Below are positions 8,127 through 17,366 of a stretch of DNA of 64,000 bases, in pieces. Under the pieces are notes generated by a model. It was not told the origin of the DNA, did no database searches, and saw nothing but the letters and a program-made list of their open reading frames with translations. The DNA lies in the NCBI GenBank assembly GCA_014584575.1, contig JACTMP010000082.1:124001-188000 (forward strand). The letters are read 5' to 3'. The translations under genes were made by a program, and so were the position numbers. The DNA is from Chloroflexota bacterium (GTDB lineage: Bacteria; Chloroflexota; Anaerolineae; Promineifilales; Promineifilaceae). How positions within the stretch are numbered: the first letter of the stretch is position 1; each line of letters opens with the position of its first letter.

Positions 8127-8340
8127 AATTGAATCTGAAATGGAAGATGAATTGCGACCGGAATATGACTTGCGCAGCCTGCGCGTCAGAAAAGTAGGCC
8201 CTGGCCGAAAAGGTTTTGGAGATCTTGTCGTTCGCCTGGAACCAGATGTGGCCGAAGCTTTCCCCGATGCGGCCGCCGTCAATGAAGCTCTGCGGTTTTT
8301 GATCCGCATCACCAAAGAAAACACGCCTCTGCCCCACTAG
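8113..8340 (+). CDS. brnA: BrnA-like antitoxin
   Basis: 75-residue partner of the BrnT-like toxin, overlapping its 3' end. The N-terminal half is acidic and charged (EDELRPEYDLRSLRVRK), the toxin-contacting part. The C-terminal half (LVVRLEPDVAEAFPDAAAVNEALRFLIR) resembles a ribbon-helix-helix DNA-binding fold, so it probably autorepresses the pair. The typical BrnA C-terminus is not exact, so this is assigned mostly by context. Confidence 0.75.
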   Translation: MKKAEIESEMEDELRPEYDLRSLRVRKVGPGRKGFGDLVVRLEPDVAEAFPDAAAVNEALRFLIRITKENTPLPH

Positions 8341-8478
8341 AAAAGCAATAGATTTCCGTAATGCGTCAGGTCTTTCAGATCACGTGCCACGTATCACACA
8401 TCACTTTTTAGCGTTCCTTCGCGTCCTTCGCGGATTTTTCCCTACCTCCGATTACTGATTACCGATAACCGATTACGG

Positions 8479-8490
8479 TATAATCCCCGC
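8479..8490 (+). promoter_or_regulatory. -10 box of a probable leaderless gene
   Basis: TATAAT (8479-8484) ends 6 bases before the GTG start at 8491. The region just upstream (about 8445-8478) is another run of GATTACCGATAACC words that may fold. Confidence 0.5.
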
Positions 8491-8910
8491 GTGAGACGAC
8501 GCAACCCGGCCCGCTGGCGGGCCATCGAAAGCCGACTGGGGCGTGAGCAGGTCATCTGGCTGGCGACGGTGCGGCGCGACGGCCGTCCCCATCTGGCGCC
8601 ACTCTGGTTTGTCTGGCTAGACGGCCGTGTCTACCTTTGCACCACCCCTGACACCCAAAAATTCCAAAACCTCGTCCACAACCAGATGGTCTCCCTCTCC
8701 CTGCCTGACCCCCAAAACGTCCTCCTCATCGAAGGCGAGGCCCACATCGCCGACCGGCAAATCATAGACACCATCGCCGACTACTTCTACCACAAATACG
8801 AATGGGACTTCCGCTACGACAACGCCGGTTTTCGTCTCATCGAAGTCACGCCCCACAAAATCCTGGCCTGGGGCGACGGATACGATGCCGAAGGCACCAG
8901 GGTGTTGTAG
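8491..8910 (+). CDS. Pyridoxamine 5'-phosphate oxidase-fold (PPOX) protein
   Basis: 139-residue split-barrel flavin-binding protein. The core WLATVRRDGRPHLAPLWFVW is the family's first strand pair and FMN/F420 phosphate-binding loop, followed by a YLCTTPDTQKFQNL segment and a C-terminal ILAWGDGYD. Similar small proteins are annotated as PPOX class F420- or FMN-dependent oxidoreductases; the cofactor cannot be decided here. It starts at GTG with a -10 box immediately upstream, so the mRNA is probably leaderless. No operon partner. Confidence 0.85.
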   Translation: MRRRNPARWRAIESRLGREQVIWLATVRRDGRPHLAPLWFVWLDGRVYLCTTPDTQKFQNLVHNQMVSLSLPDPQNVLLIEGEAHIADRQIIDTIADYFYHKYEWDFRYDNAGFRLIEVTPHKILAWGDGYDAEGTRVL

Positions 8911-8917
8911 AATTAGG

Positions 8918-8942
8918 TAACGCGATTTTCCAAATCGCGCTA
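8918..8942. repeat. Palindromic element, AAATCG family, copy 1
   Basis: TAACGCGATTT and AAATCGCGCTA arms separated by three bases, one mismatch. Relatives lie at 21081-21111 and 51594-51621. Confidence 0.7.
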
Positions 8943-9048
8943 CACTCATAACAATAGAAAGCGCCTATGCCTGGAATCTAATAAGAATCAAACTCTATGG
9001 GGCTAGAATTGCCACTTGCATTTAATCAATCATTGTGAGGAAACAAAC

Positions 9049-11529
9049 ATGCGATTTGACAAATTTACCGAACGAGCGCAAAACGCGGCTGCCATGGCCT
9101 ATGAACTGGTGCAGCAATACGGCCATACCCAGGTAGACACCGAACACCTCTTCCTGGCGCTGCTCCGGCAAGGGGATGGCGCTATTCCCCAAATACTTTC
9201 CAGCCTCAATATTGATATTATGGCCATGCAAGACCGGCTAGACCAGGAGTTGCGCAGCAGCCCCAAAGTTTCCGTCTATGGCGGCGGCGTGGGCCAGGTC
9301 TTTTACACGCCGCGCATCCGCACCGTCCTGGAACTATCACAAGGCGAAGCCAACCGGCTGAAAGATGAGTTCATCTCCACCGAACACATCTTCCTGGCAA
9401 TTTTGAGCGAACGGAACACCCCTTCCGCCCGCATCTTGCAAGAATTTGGCGTCAACCGGGATCGGGTGTTGGCGGCTATTAAAGACCTGCGCGGTGGCAA
9501 ACGGGTCACAGACGCCCAGGCCGAAGGGCGCTACCGCACCCTGGACAAATACAGCCGTGACCTGACCCAACTGGCGCGCGAAGGCAAACTCGATCCCGTC
9601 ATCGGCCGTGACGAAGAGATATTGCGTGTTATCCAGGTGCTCAGCCGCCGTACCAAAAACAACCCCGTCCTCATTGGCGAGGCGGGCGTGGGCAAGACCG
9701 CCATCGTCGAAGGGCTGGCGCAGAAAATTGTGGTCAGCGATGTGCCTGAAAATCTGCTGAACAAGCGCGTCCTCTCGTTGGATTTGGGCGCCATGATTGC
9801 CGGCAGCCGCTTCCGGGGCGAATTTGAAGAGCGGCTCAAAGCGGCTATGGAAGAGATTCAAAAGGCGCAAGGGGAGATTATCCTCTTCATTGATGAATTG
9901 CATACCGTCGTTGGCGCGGGTTCGGCGCAGGGGGCGATGGACGCCAGCAACATGCTCAAACCGGCGCTGGCGCGGGGTGAACTGCGCTGTGTGGGGGCGA
10001 CCACGCTGGACGAATACCGCCAATATGTGGAGCGGGACAGCGCGTTGGAGCGCCGGTTTGCGCCGGTGTTTGTAGATGAACCATCAGTGGAAGACACCAT
10101 TGAGATGCTGCGTGGTTTGCGGCCGCAATATGAGACGCATCACAAAGTCACTTATTCGGATGAGTCGTTGATAGCGGCCGTGAAACTTTCTTACCGCTAT
10201 GTGACCGACCGGCGGCTGCCGGACAAGGCCATAGATTTGATGGATGAAGCAGCAGCCAAGCTGCGTGTGGCCCTCTACACCCTGCCGCCCAATTTGAAGG
10301 CGCTGAAAATGGAGCTGGATAAGTTGGCGGAGCAGGAAGAGGAAGCGCACACAGTCCGCGATTACGAACGGGCGGCGACGGTGCGCGCCGACCGGTTGCG
10401 GCTGGAAGGGGAGTTTGCTGCTAAACGAGATGTGTGGAAAGCGGAACATGAACTGGACGAGCGGGTCACGGAGGAGGATATTGCCGAAGTGGTGGCCTCG
10501 TGGACGGGCATTCCGGTGACGCAAATGATGGAGACGGAAGCGGCCAAACTGCTGAATATGGAAGAGCGGTTGCACGAACGGATTGTGGGGCAGGAGCGGG
10601 CGATTGTGGCCCTGGCGGACGCCATTCGCCGTAGCCGGTCTGGTTTGAGCGATCCGCGCCGGCCGATTGGCACGTTTATCTTCCTGGGCAGTTCTGGCGT
10701 GGGCAAGACGGAGTTGGCGAAGGCGCTGGCGCAGTTCTTGTTTGACGACGAGGATGCGCTGATCCGGGTGGACATGAGCGAGTTCCGCGAGCAGCATACG
10801 GTGAGCCGCCTGTTTGGCGCGCCGCCGGGATATATTGGCTACGAGCAGGGTGGGCAGTTGACGGAGCAGGTGCGCCGACGGCCGTACTCCCTTGTCCTGT
10901 TCGATGAAATTGAGAAAGCCCACCCGGACGTGTGGAACGCGCTGCTGCAACTGCTGGACGACGGCCGTCTGACCGATGGGCAGGGGCGCGTGGTCAACTT
11001 CCGCAATACGGTCATTGTGATGACCAGCAATGTGGGCACGTCATTTGTGAAGACGGCGGGCGCGTTGGGTTTCTCCGGGATGCGTGGCCAGAATGAAGAC
11101 AATGACCACAAGCGCATTGAGGATGAATTGAAACGCACCTTCCGCCCCGAATTCATCAACCGCATTGACGAGATCATTATCTTTGAGCCGTTGAGCCAGG
11201 AAGATGTGATCAAAATCGTGCAGTTGCAGATGAAAGAGGTGCAGGAGCGGCTCTCCGAGCATGGCGGCCTGACCATTGTGCTGACGGAAGCGGCCCAAGA
11301 ATGGCTGGCATTGCACGGGTATGACAAGGATTTCGGGGCACGGCCGTTGCGCCGCACCTTACAGCGTTATGTGGAAAGCCCACTCTCCGTCAAGCTGCTG
11401 CGTGGCGAGTTTGCCAGTGGGGATGTGGTCGGCATTGATGTAGCCGACGACGAATTGACCTTCACCAAGCTGGAACGGGCCGACGAGCCACTCAAGCCGG
11501 AAACGGTGGATTCGGAGAGCGTAGCGTAG
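9049..11529 (+). CDS. clpC: ATP-dependent Clp protease ATP-binding subunit ClpC
   Basis: 826-residue Hsp100 unfoldase that feeds ClpP. In order: two Clp-N repeats (about 1-145), AAA domain 1 with Walker A GEAGVGKT, a central UVR-like coiled coil ([21 protein letters not shown]-like, near 430), AAA domain 2 with GSSGVGKTE and [13 protein letters not shown], then the C-terminal small domain ([14 protein letters not shown]). The UVR middle segment and length identify ClpC rather than ClpA or ClpB. ATG 9049 is preceded by GAGGAAAC; an in-frame TTG at 9016 lacks a site. No mcsAB or ctsR neighbours, and a terminator follows. Confidence 0.95.
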   Translation: MRFDKFTERAQNAAAMAYELVQQYGHTQVDTEHLFLALLRQGDGAIPQILSSLNIDIMAMQDRLDQELRSSPKVSVYGGGVGQVFYTPRIRTVLELSQGEANRLKDEFISTEHIFLAILSERNTPSARILQEFGVNRDRVLAAIKDLRGGKRVTDAQAEGRYRTLDKYSRDLTQLAREGKLDPVIGRDEEILRVIQVLSRRTKNNPVLIGEAGVGKTAIVEGLAQKIVVSDVPENLLNKRVLSLDLGAMIAGSRFRGEFEERLKAAMEEIQKAQGEIILFIDELHTVVGAGSAQGAMDASNMLKPALARGELRCVGATTLDEYRQYVERDSALERRFAPVFVDEPSVEDTIEMLRGLRPQYETHHKVTYSDESLIAAVKLSYRYVTDRRLPDKAIDLMDEAAAKLRVALYTLPPNLKALKMELDKLAEQEEEAHTVRDYERAATVRADRLRLEGEFAAKRDVWKAEHELDERVTEEDIAEVVASWTGIPVTQMMETEAAKLLNMEERLHERIVGQERAIVALADAIRRSRSGLSDPRRPIGTFIFLGSSGVGKTELAKALAQFLFDDEDALIRVDMSEFREQHTVSRLFGAPPGYIGYEQGGQLTEQVRRRPYSLVLFDEIEKAHPDVWNALLQLLDDGRLTDGQGRVVNFRNTVIVMTSNVGTSFVKTAGALGFSGMRGQNEDNDHKRIEDELKRTFRPEFINRIDEIIIFEPLSQEDVIKIVQLQMKEVQERLSEHGGLTIVLTEAAQEWLALHGYDKDFGARPLRRTLQRYVESPLSVKLLRGEFASGDVVGIDVADDELTFTKLERADEPLKPETVDSESVA

Positions 11530-11555
11530 CCATCCATCTGGTTGGAACGATTCTC

Positions 11556-11608
11556 AAAAGACATCCGATTTCTCAAGCAACGATTTGCCGAAATCGGATG
11601 TCTTTTTG
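11556..11608. terminator. Terminator after clpC
   Basis: Stem AAAGACATCCGATTT/AAATCGGATGTCTTT with a loop of about 19 bases followed by TTTTT. Being A-rich on the left, it may also serve the convergent gene at 11610. Confidence 0.85.
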
Positions 11609-11609
11609 T

Positions 11610-12713
11610 TTACTCTTCGGGACTGTGCTGAAAAGCGAAGAGTTGGTGGCTGCTGCTGAAATAGACGACGGCCATGTCTTCGGTAGCCGCCACATAAAAA
11701 TCCGAATTCACCTGGTCAATTTCATTTAGTTCCAGGATAGCAGGCGCAAACACAATATCAGCAACCAACATGCCCGTGTGTATATCAGCCACATGCAAAT
11801 GGGCTTCGTCCGTCAGATAGTAAACCCAATCCCCAACTGTAGCCACATTGCTTACCACGCCTGGCTCAGAAACCCAAAGAGTTTCTCCCGTCAGGCGATC
11901 AAGAACATGAACCTGACCTGTGAATTCACCGGTGCGAACAAAGATGGTTTCTTCAGTAAACACGGGTTGATGTACAATCTCCTTGTCGAATCTGCTTTCC
12001 CAGATCATATGTCCTGTCTGTTGATCCAATGCTTGCAAACTTTTGCCTAATTCTCGGTGATAGATCACGCCATTTTGGATCAGAAAGATAGGATATGCTT
12101 TGTTGGGGTTTCTAAATGGTTTTGTTTTTCCACTGCCTTCATCAAGTAGATAAAAATGGTAGTCACTATTCACATAAAGTTCGCCCTCTTCGGCAAGGAT
12201 GAAGTCCATACCCCTACTCCTGAATGAAAAGGTTCTTTCCGCCATAGTGTCACCAGATCGAGCGTCATAAATTGTGATCTGGCTTGGGATGCGCTGTCCA
12301 ACAATAACATTTTGATTGCTACCACGAACCAAGAGTGAGAAGCTTTCTATTGGTTGGGTTTGCCATTCATGCTGCCCCGTTTGCAAATTTAATTTCTGCA
12401 GAGCCGGGAAGTCGTCTTGATTGGTACTGCCCACAAAGAACACACTATCCTCTAGAGTGAGCAGGCTATTTCCTGAAAGGGTTGGGATTACAAAAATATC
12501 AGAAGTACGCCACTGTTCCGTGAAGTTTGGAGAGAGGCTAACAACATCATACCTCGTTAAGGCTGGCCTCCAATCAAAAGTTGGATTCAACAGGCGCTGT
12601 GCCAGTGGATTATTCTGAACAAAAAGGGAAGTATAAATGCTGACAAACACTGCCCACCCCAACCAGGCCAGTCCCACAATTTTCAATAACCTGCGCTCTT
12701 TTGCGCTTAACAT
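11610..12713 (-). CDS. Membrane-anchored PQQ-like beta-propeller protein
   Basis: 367 residues. One N-terminal helix (about 10-32, IVGLAWLGWAVFVSIYTSLF) without a cleavage site suggests a membrane anchor. The rest shows repeated propeller blades of PQQ-like type, for example LQALDQQTGHMIWE and VHVLDRLTGETLWVSEP. These repeats occur in BamB-like scaffolds and in dehydrogenases; no quinone-binding or catalytic residues were recognised. The gene is visibly more AT-rich than its neighbours and has no ACGGCCGT, which may mark a later arrival. Function unknown. Confidence 0.8.
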   Translation of the reverse strand: MLSAKERRLLKIVGLAWLGWAVFVSIYTSLFVQNNPLAQRLLNPTFDWRPALTRYDVVSLSPNFTEQWRTSDIFVIPTLSGNSLLTLEDSVFFVGSTNQDDFPALQKLNLQTGQHEWQTQPIESFSLLVRGSNQNVIVGQRIPSQITIYDARSGDTMAERTFSFRSRGMDFILAEEGELYVNSDYHFYLLDEGSGKTKPFRNPNKAYPIFLIQNGVIYHRELGKSLQALDQQTGHMIWESRFDKEIVHQPVFTEETIFVRTGEFTGQVHVLDRLTGETLWVSEPGVVSNVATVGDWVYYLTDEAHLHVADIHTGMLVADIVFAPAILELNEIDQVNSDFYVAATEDMAVVYFSSSHQLFAFQHSPEE

Positions 12714-12790
12714 TTTGCTTTAGCTCCTCAGATGTGGTGATGATGGTGATTGATCGGGGTGAGGGACACGGTCTTGGCCAACCGTCGTAT

Positions 12791-13003
12791 TTAACGTTTG
12801 GGGGTAAGCTCAAAAGCCTTCAGCATCACCTCCGCTGCCTCAAACGCATCGTAAGGTGACCAGACCGGATAGCTAACTCCCGGTTGCAGGAGCGAGGTTT
12901 CCTCTTGGGCCAGTTCAGAAACTAAAACCTGAATGACGTGCAACTTTTCTGCACGTGGTAACCGGCGTAAACGCGGCAACAACTGAACCATTTCTGTAGA
13001 CAT
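12791..13003 (-). CDS. Conserved small protein, antitoxin-like
   Basis: 70 residues: an N-terminal helical part (LPRLRRLPRAEKLHVIQVLVSELA) and a short tail containing YPVWSPYDAFEAAEVML. Proteins of this shape recur in cyanobacteria and Chloroflexota, often near toxin genes, but no toxin is next to it here. The start is supported by a GAGGAAAC site on the minus strand. No function is established. Confidence 0.65.
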   Translation of the reverse strand: MSTEMVQLLPRLRRLPRAEKLHVIQVLVSELAQEETSLLQPGVSYPVWSPYDAFEAAEVMLKAFELTPKR

Positions 13004-13184
13004 GTTTCCTCACCTCATTTCAGTTTATCCGATTATAACCGAAATCTGGTTCACCCTGACATGCGGAATTCCGAAAAACATGCTGTCGTCCACCGCACAT
13101 TTGCCGCATCATCGTCGCAACGGCCGTGCGCCTCTTCCTACCCTCCTCACAAAAATCTGGCAACATTCTGTCAGAACGACTTTT

Positions 13185-13228
13185 CAAATTGTCGTTATAT
13201 TGACAATTTGTCGCGGTTGTGTTTTAAT
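13185..13228 (+). promoter_or_regulatory. Strong promoter overlapped by operator-like inverted repeat
   Basis: TTGACA (13200-13205), 17-base spacer and TTTAAT (13223-13228) form a near-consensus sigma-70-type promoter. The arms CAAATTGTC (13185-13193) and GACAATTTG (13202-13210), 8 bases apart, cover the -35 box; GACAATTTGTC at 13202-13212 is itself palindromic. A dimeric repressor binding there would block the -35 (inference). Confidence 0.7.
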
Positions 13229-13279
13229 GCGCAGCAAGGTGGGATGAATTGATTAACGGGCAAAAGGAGAGGGTTTCAG

Positions 13280-13381
13280 ATGGAAGTCGAATTACAAACA
13301 CTCATAATCATTGCCTTAATCTTCTTCATTTTTGGACTGGTGGCCGGGGTCTCGCTGACTCGCCCAAATATGCGCGGATAA
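13280..13381 (+). CDS. 33-residue single-helix membrane peptide
   Basis: Short gene reading MEVELQTLIIIALIFFIFGL and ending in SLTRPNMRG: a negatively charged N-terminus, one hydrophobic helix of about 20 residues with a GLVAG end, and a positive tail. AAAGGAGAGG lies about 8 bases upstream of the ATG. It has its own promoter with an operator-like repeat upstream and two terminators downstream, strong signs of a real, separately regulated gene. It could be a regulatory micropeptide or a small subunit of a membrane complex; no family was recognised. Confidence 0.7.
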   Translation: MEVELQTLIIIALIFFIFGLVAGVSLTRPNMRG

Positions 13382-13386
13382 TGGAA

Positions 13387-13428
13387 AATGGGGGAATCTC
13401 CACTCAGGTGGAGATTCCCCCATTATTT
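13387..13428 (+). terminator. Terminator with perfect 17-bp stem
   Basis: AATGGGGGAATCTCCAC and its exact complement around a TCAG loop, followed by ATTTTG. It starts 6 bases after the micropeptide stop. Confidence 0.9.
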
Positions 13429-13484
13429 TGTCGCTGTGCCAGCTTTTGGTGGGAGGTGGTTGGGAGCGGCCCGATCAGGGCCAG

Positions 13485-13517
13485 GCCCTTCGCAAACAAG
13501 TTGCGAAGGGCTTTTTT
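13485..13517 (+). terminator. Second terminator
   Basis: GCCCTTCGCAA/TTGCGAAGGGC with a 5-base loop and six T residues. It may end a short transcript from the segment between the two terminators or act as a backup for the micropeptide mRNA. Confidence 0.9.
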
Positions 13518-13557
13518 ATGCGTGATACTTGACCAGGAAAACTTTACACACCCCGTA

Positions 13558-16500
13558 TCACGGCTTAAAAATCACTGGCAAGTAAATGCGAGCCCCGCCA
13601 CCTTCGGGGTAGATAATATCACCCATGCCAAAGGAAACGGGCACCGTGACAGCCTGGCTGCTGCCATTTTGTGTACCCGTCACCAGCAGATTGGCGCTAA
13701 GTACCTGACCGGATGAAAGATAAGCGGGATCGGCCGTTAACGTTAATTGCAGCGGCGTATTACTACCAGATTGGCTGACGCTGAGCCAGGGGGCATCTTC
13801 CGCTACTGTGACAGTAAATTCACCCTCGCCCAGGTTATTTACCGCCACCGTCCTTGACTGCAAGGTGGTGACGCCGTCGGCGACGTGGAAGCTAATCTGG
13901 TCGGGGCCAACGGTTAAGGTGGGCGCGGGCGGCAGTAGTTCATCATCTACGTAGATGGTGAAGGTCACGGCCGTAGATAAACCTTCGCTGTTCACGGCCG
14001 TAACCGTAATCTCATTGGCGCCAATGATCAAATCATCCTGCGAAAATTCTGTGCCTGTGCCCAGCAAAAAGTTAGTTTGGTCACGCCATTGAATAGAAGC
14101 TACATCTCCATCCTGCAAATCATACACCTCGGCCGCAAAGTACACCTCTTCACCAAAGATAAAGGTTTGCCCATCGGCCGGGCTGATGACGGTGATGGTA
14201 GGCGCTTTCATTTGCACGTTATAGGCCGCGCTTAGCGCTTCACCTTGATTGAGGCCGTCATTGGCAATGACTTTGAAGCGCCCTTGTAGACTGCCCGCGA
14301 GGTCTGCCGTGTCAATTTCAGCGGTAGAAGCCGTCAACCCCATGCCAATCACCTGCCAGGAAACACCGTCGTCTTCGCTGTACAACACATCATAGGTCAA
14401 CGCATCGCCATCGGCATCGCTGGCATTCCAGTTCAGCGTTACCACGCCGCTTACCGGCGACGGCGGGCTGGCCAACTGCACGTTGCTCACGACCGGCGCG
14501 TTGGCGCTGAGGTCATAGCTCCAGGCCAGGCTGCCAGAACCGGGATGCGTTATTTCCACCCGCGTTGTGCCCAGGGCAAAGGGCACAAATTCGCTGATGA
14601 GCAAGGCACTGTCATTTTCGCCTGCCACCGGCGTAAAGTCATAGTGCGCCAATTCGCCGCCGCTGTTCAGCAGGCGGATGCGGTATGCGCCTGGCGTTGG
14701 TGGCGTGGGGGTGAAGCCCAACGCACTCCAATACCGCACCTGTGTCATATCGGCCTCGTGGGCGTCAGGTAACAAGACGCCGCTCAATTGCAGATAAGCG
14801 CCACCACCTATGTTTGCGGTTGGCGCTGTTACCAACGTCCCGAAGTTTTTGATGCCCACGTAGGTGTAATCGCTGATCCACTGGTTATTGCTGTAGCTCA
14901 TCACATCGTGCCAGTCATGGGGATATACACGTGGTATCAGCAAACTATTCAGCCCGGTATCACCAAAGTCAAAACCACGAAAGTCGCTGGTGCCAATTTC
15001 CTGGTCAGGGTAGGGATACGATGGGTCGTCAAAGGTATGGCCGCGTCCCTGGCTGTGCCCAATTTCATGGCCGCCGTACCAGTCAGCATAGGAGCCGTCA
15101 AAATCCCAGCCCCAATCACCAGAGCCAGAAGGGGTGCTGACCCCCAGGCCGCAGGCCCAGCCACGTGGAAAACCACGATCATCAGCCACCATGCCCACCT
15201 GGAAAATGCTGTTGTCCAGCCCTTCGGCGGCGCGGATGGTATCCAGCGCCGGGCAAACCACATACCAGGCGGCACACAAGGAGGGGTCGTCCAGATAGCC
15301 GTCACTGCCCGGTGTCAGTTCAATGCGCCGCTGGCAGTCTGGGTGACGGCCGGTGCCATCCACATTACCACCCAGATCCTCGTTAAAAAGGTAGCGATAA
15401 GCCGGGCGGAAACCGGGGTTGGGGTTTGTATACCAGCCCGGTGTGCTGGCTAGGGGGAAGGCGCGGCGTACCCAGGAGACGGTTTGCAGGAAGTCCTGTT
15501 CGTATCGGGGGCGGTAGCGGTCGCCGCCGGATTCGTATTCAAAGAGGACAAAATGGGTTTCCAGGCGGCGGGAAACATCCAGGTTGAATGTGGCCGTAGT
15601 CAGGGTGTTATCAGTGTACGTGGGTTCGGGCGGAAAACGGTAGGGATTGAGTTCAGCGCGCAGGCGCAAGGTGGGGTCATCTGTCCAGTCGGGCGGCAGG
15701 AAGAAGGTAAAGCTGTCGCCGAGGTTGTCGCGGTTGGGGCTGGATTGCACACGCAGGTAGCCGCTGACGCGGTCGAGATTGACGGGCGAGAGGGGGCCGG
15801 CGATCACGGTCCCGCTGCCGTCTACGCGGTAAAGTTGGGCGAAGACGCCGGGTATGGCCGCGCCATCTGAACTGGCAAAGAGGCGCACGGCCGTGCGCTT
15901 GCCACGCACCAGGGGCACACTGTTACTATCATTCTGGATCGCCTGGGTAATTTCCAGCCCGTCAATGCGCAGGTTGGTCAACAAGGCGGGGTCGGCATTG
16001 GTGCGGATGCGCATCAGGTTTGGGCCTTCCAGGAAAAAGAGGTAACTGCCATCCCGTTGCAGGCGGTTCATGTAACTGAGCGAGACGTGCAGGGGCACGG
16101 CCGTGCCAAAAAATGGCAGGCGGTATAAAGCCGTGCCACTGCCGACCTGGGGCTGCTCCACAAAATAGAGGGCGCTGCCGTCGGCCGCCAGACTGGTGAT
16201 ATAAGCCGGGCCGGTGCTGGTGTAAATGGGAGCCGAGAGTGAACCGGTGGCATGGTCATAGCTGCGGATTTCATCGGCAAAACCGATGTAAACCACATTT
16301 CCACCCACCGGGTGATAACCAAAAACGTCAGGAGTAATGGTGCTCCGGGTGCTGTTGCTAAGCCGGTAGCGTTCCAGGCTGCGGGTGCTGCCGGGGGCAA
16401 ATAGCCAGTAGAGGTATTGTCCGTCAGTTTGGAAGTTGTAAGGGGTGCTGCCCACCTGTGCGCCGCTGAGAAGTTGGGTGGACGCGCCGGTCACTTTGTG

Positions 16501-17046
16501 AATGCGATACAGACCGGTGGAATCAAAGCCGGTCTGGATCATGTAAATGTAATCACCGACCAGCACCAGTTCGGAGGCGCGTGGGGTGTGGGGGTAGATG
16601 AGTTCCGGCGGCGAAGTGTCCCAGATCATGCGGCTTTCAGAAACGCGCACCAGGCCGCCTCTCAATCGGCTAACCCAGTAGATATAATCATCGTCACTGA
16701 CAATATCAGAACTGATGTCTGGCTGGTCAGGTTCATCACAGAAAAAGTCAAAATAATCCTCGTATATTTCGCGTGGGGCGGCGCCGGCTACGGCCGTGCG
16801 CCCCACCACCTGTCGTAAAGCGCCTGTTGTGCCCTCTGGCCCATTCAAACTGGGGGCGCAGGTGGGATGATTGAGGTAATAAATTTTGGGTGACTGAATC
16901 ACAAAATCGGTGGCTTCAGCGCCAGCCATGACCGGGTCGGGAATGTCGGTGGGGGTGGTGGGGGTCAAAGCGCGGGTTGCCGAGAAGCCTGCCAGTAACA
17001 AGAGGGAACTACCCAATAAGAGGATCAAACGTTTCAGTTGCATCAA
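13558..17046 (-). CDS. Large secreted metzincin-like protein
   Basis: 1162 residues with a clear signal peptide (MMQLKRLILLLGSSLLLLAG, cleavage near 26). N-terminal third: beta-propeller-like repeats (YIYWVSRLRGGLVRV, QYLYWLFAPG). Middle: a zinc protease segment with HEIGHSQGRGH at about 657-667, the HExxHxxGxxH pattern of metzincins. C-terminal third: two or three Ig/Fn3-like domains and a BACON-like domain (APWLSVSQSG). It ends with ARIYLPVIFKP, a tail motif shared with other secreted proteins here. Probably an extracellular peptidase that digests or modifies surface or environmental protein; the substrate is unknown. Monocistronic. Confidence 0.85.
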   Translation of the reverse strand: MMQLKRLILLLGSSLLLLAGFSATRALTPTTPTDIPDPVMAGAEATDFVIQSPKIYYLNHPTCAPSLNGPEGTTGALRQVVGRTAVAGAAPREIYEDYFDFFCDEPDQPDISSDIVSDDDYIYWVSRLRGGLVRVSESRMIWDTSPPELIYPHTPRASELVLVGDYIYMIQTGFDSTGLYRIHKVTGASTQLLSGAQVGSTPYNFQTDGQYLYWLFAPGSTRSLERYRLSNSTRSTITPDVFGYHPVGGNVVYIGFADEIRSYDHATGSLSAPIYTSTGPAYITSLAADGSALYFVEQPQVGSGTALYRLPFFGTAVPLHVSLSYMNRLQRDGSYLFFLEGPNLMRIRTNADPALLTNLRIDGLEITQAIQNDSNSVPLVRGKRTAVRLFASSDGAAIPGVFAQLYRVDGSGTVIAGPLSPVNLDRVSGYLRVQSSPNRDNLGDSFTFFLPPDWTDDPTLRLRAELNPYRFPPEPTYTDNTLTTATFNLDVSRRLETHFVLFEYESGGDRYRPRYEQDFLQTVSWVRRAFPLASTPGWYTNPNPGFRPAYRYLFNEDLGGNVDGTGRHPDCQRRIELTPGSDGYLDDPSLCAAWYVVCPALDTIRAAEGLDNSIFQVGMVADDRGFPRGWACGLGVSTPSGSGDWGWDFDGSYADWYGGHEIGHSQGRGHTFDDPSYPYPDQEIGTSDFRGFDFGDTGLNSLLIPRVYPHDWHDVMSYSNNQWISDYTYVGIKNFGTLVTAPTANIGGGAYLQLSGVLLPDAHEADMTQVRYWSALGFTPTPPTPGAYRIRLLNSGGELAHYDFTPVAGENDSALLISEFVPFALGTTRVEITHPGSGSLAWSYDLSANAPVVSNVQLASPPSPVSGVVTLNWNASDADGDALTYDVLYSEDDGVSWQVIGMGLTASTAEIDTADLAGSLQGRFKVIANDGLNQGEALSAAYNVQMKAPTITVISPADGQTFIFGEEVYFAAEVYDLQDGDVASIQWRDQTNFLLGTGTEFSQDDLIIGANEITVTAVNSEGLSTAVTFTIYVDDELLPPAPTLTVGPDQISFHVADGVTTLQSRTVAVNNLGEGEFTVTVAEDAPWLSVSQSGSNTPLQLTLTADPAYLSSGQVLSANLLVTGTQNGSSQAVTVPVSFGMGDIIYPEGGGARIYLPVIFKP

Positions 17047-17366
17047 AATCTCCTTTTATGAAAGTTCACGGCCGTATCCGGGCAACGGCCGTGCGCATGA
17101 TAAATAGAAAGCGCGTAAAAAAACAATAACATTCTTGAAAAAGGGTCAGATGTGAATGGTTATTCACGCGATGAATAACTTTTATTCAGCCGGTGACGAT
17201 TACGTCCCACAGGGGCAAGAAGTTCATTTTGTGTTGGAACATGGGCGGGGGGAGGGGGGCGGCTTGCTGCTGCATGGGGGTGATGTGGGGCGGCGTCTGG
17301 ATGCGTGGATAACGGCCACCCCATCATACGCAGCAATAACGGCCGTGTTTCATCACCAACTAAACT
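17047..17366. other. Gene-free region between the metzincin gene and ppc
   Basis: About 320 bases. It holds the minus-strand leader of the metzincin gene, two ACGGCCGT copies close together near 17070-17095, one more at 17339, and an inverted repeat GTTATTCA/TGAATAAC (17159-17179). An open frame at 17156-17404 runs into ppc and shows no protein-like features. No terminator for ppc could be identified. Confidence 0.5.

Noticed and set aside
13249-13716. 155-codon frame spanning the terminators
   Set aside because: It reads through two strong terminators in another frame and overlaps the end of the metzincin gene; the micropeptide at 13280 explains the signals better.
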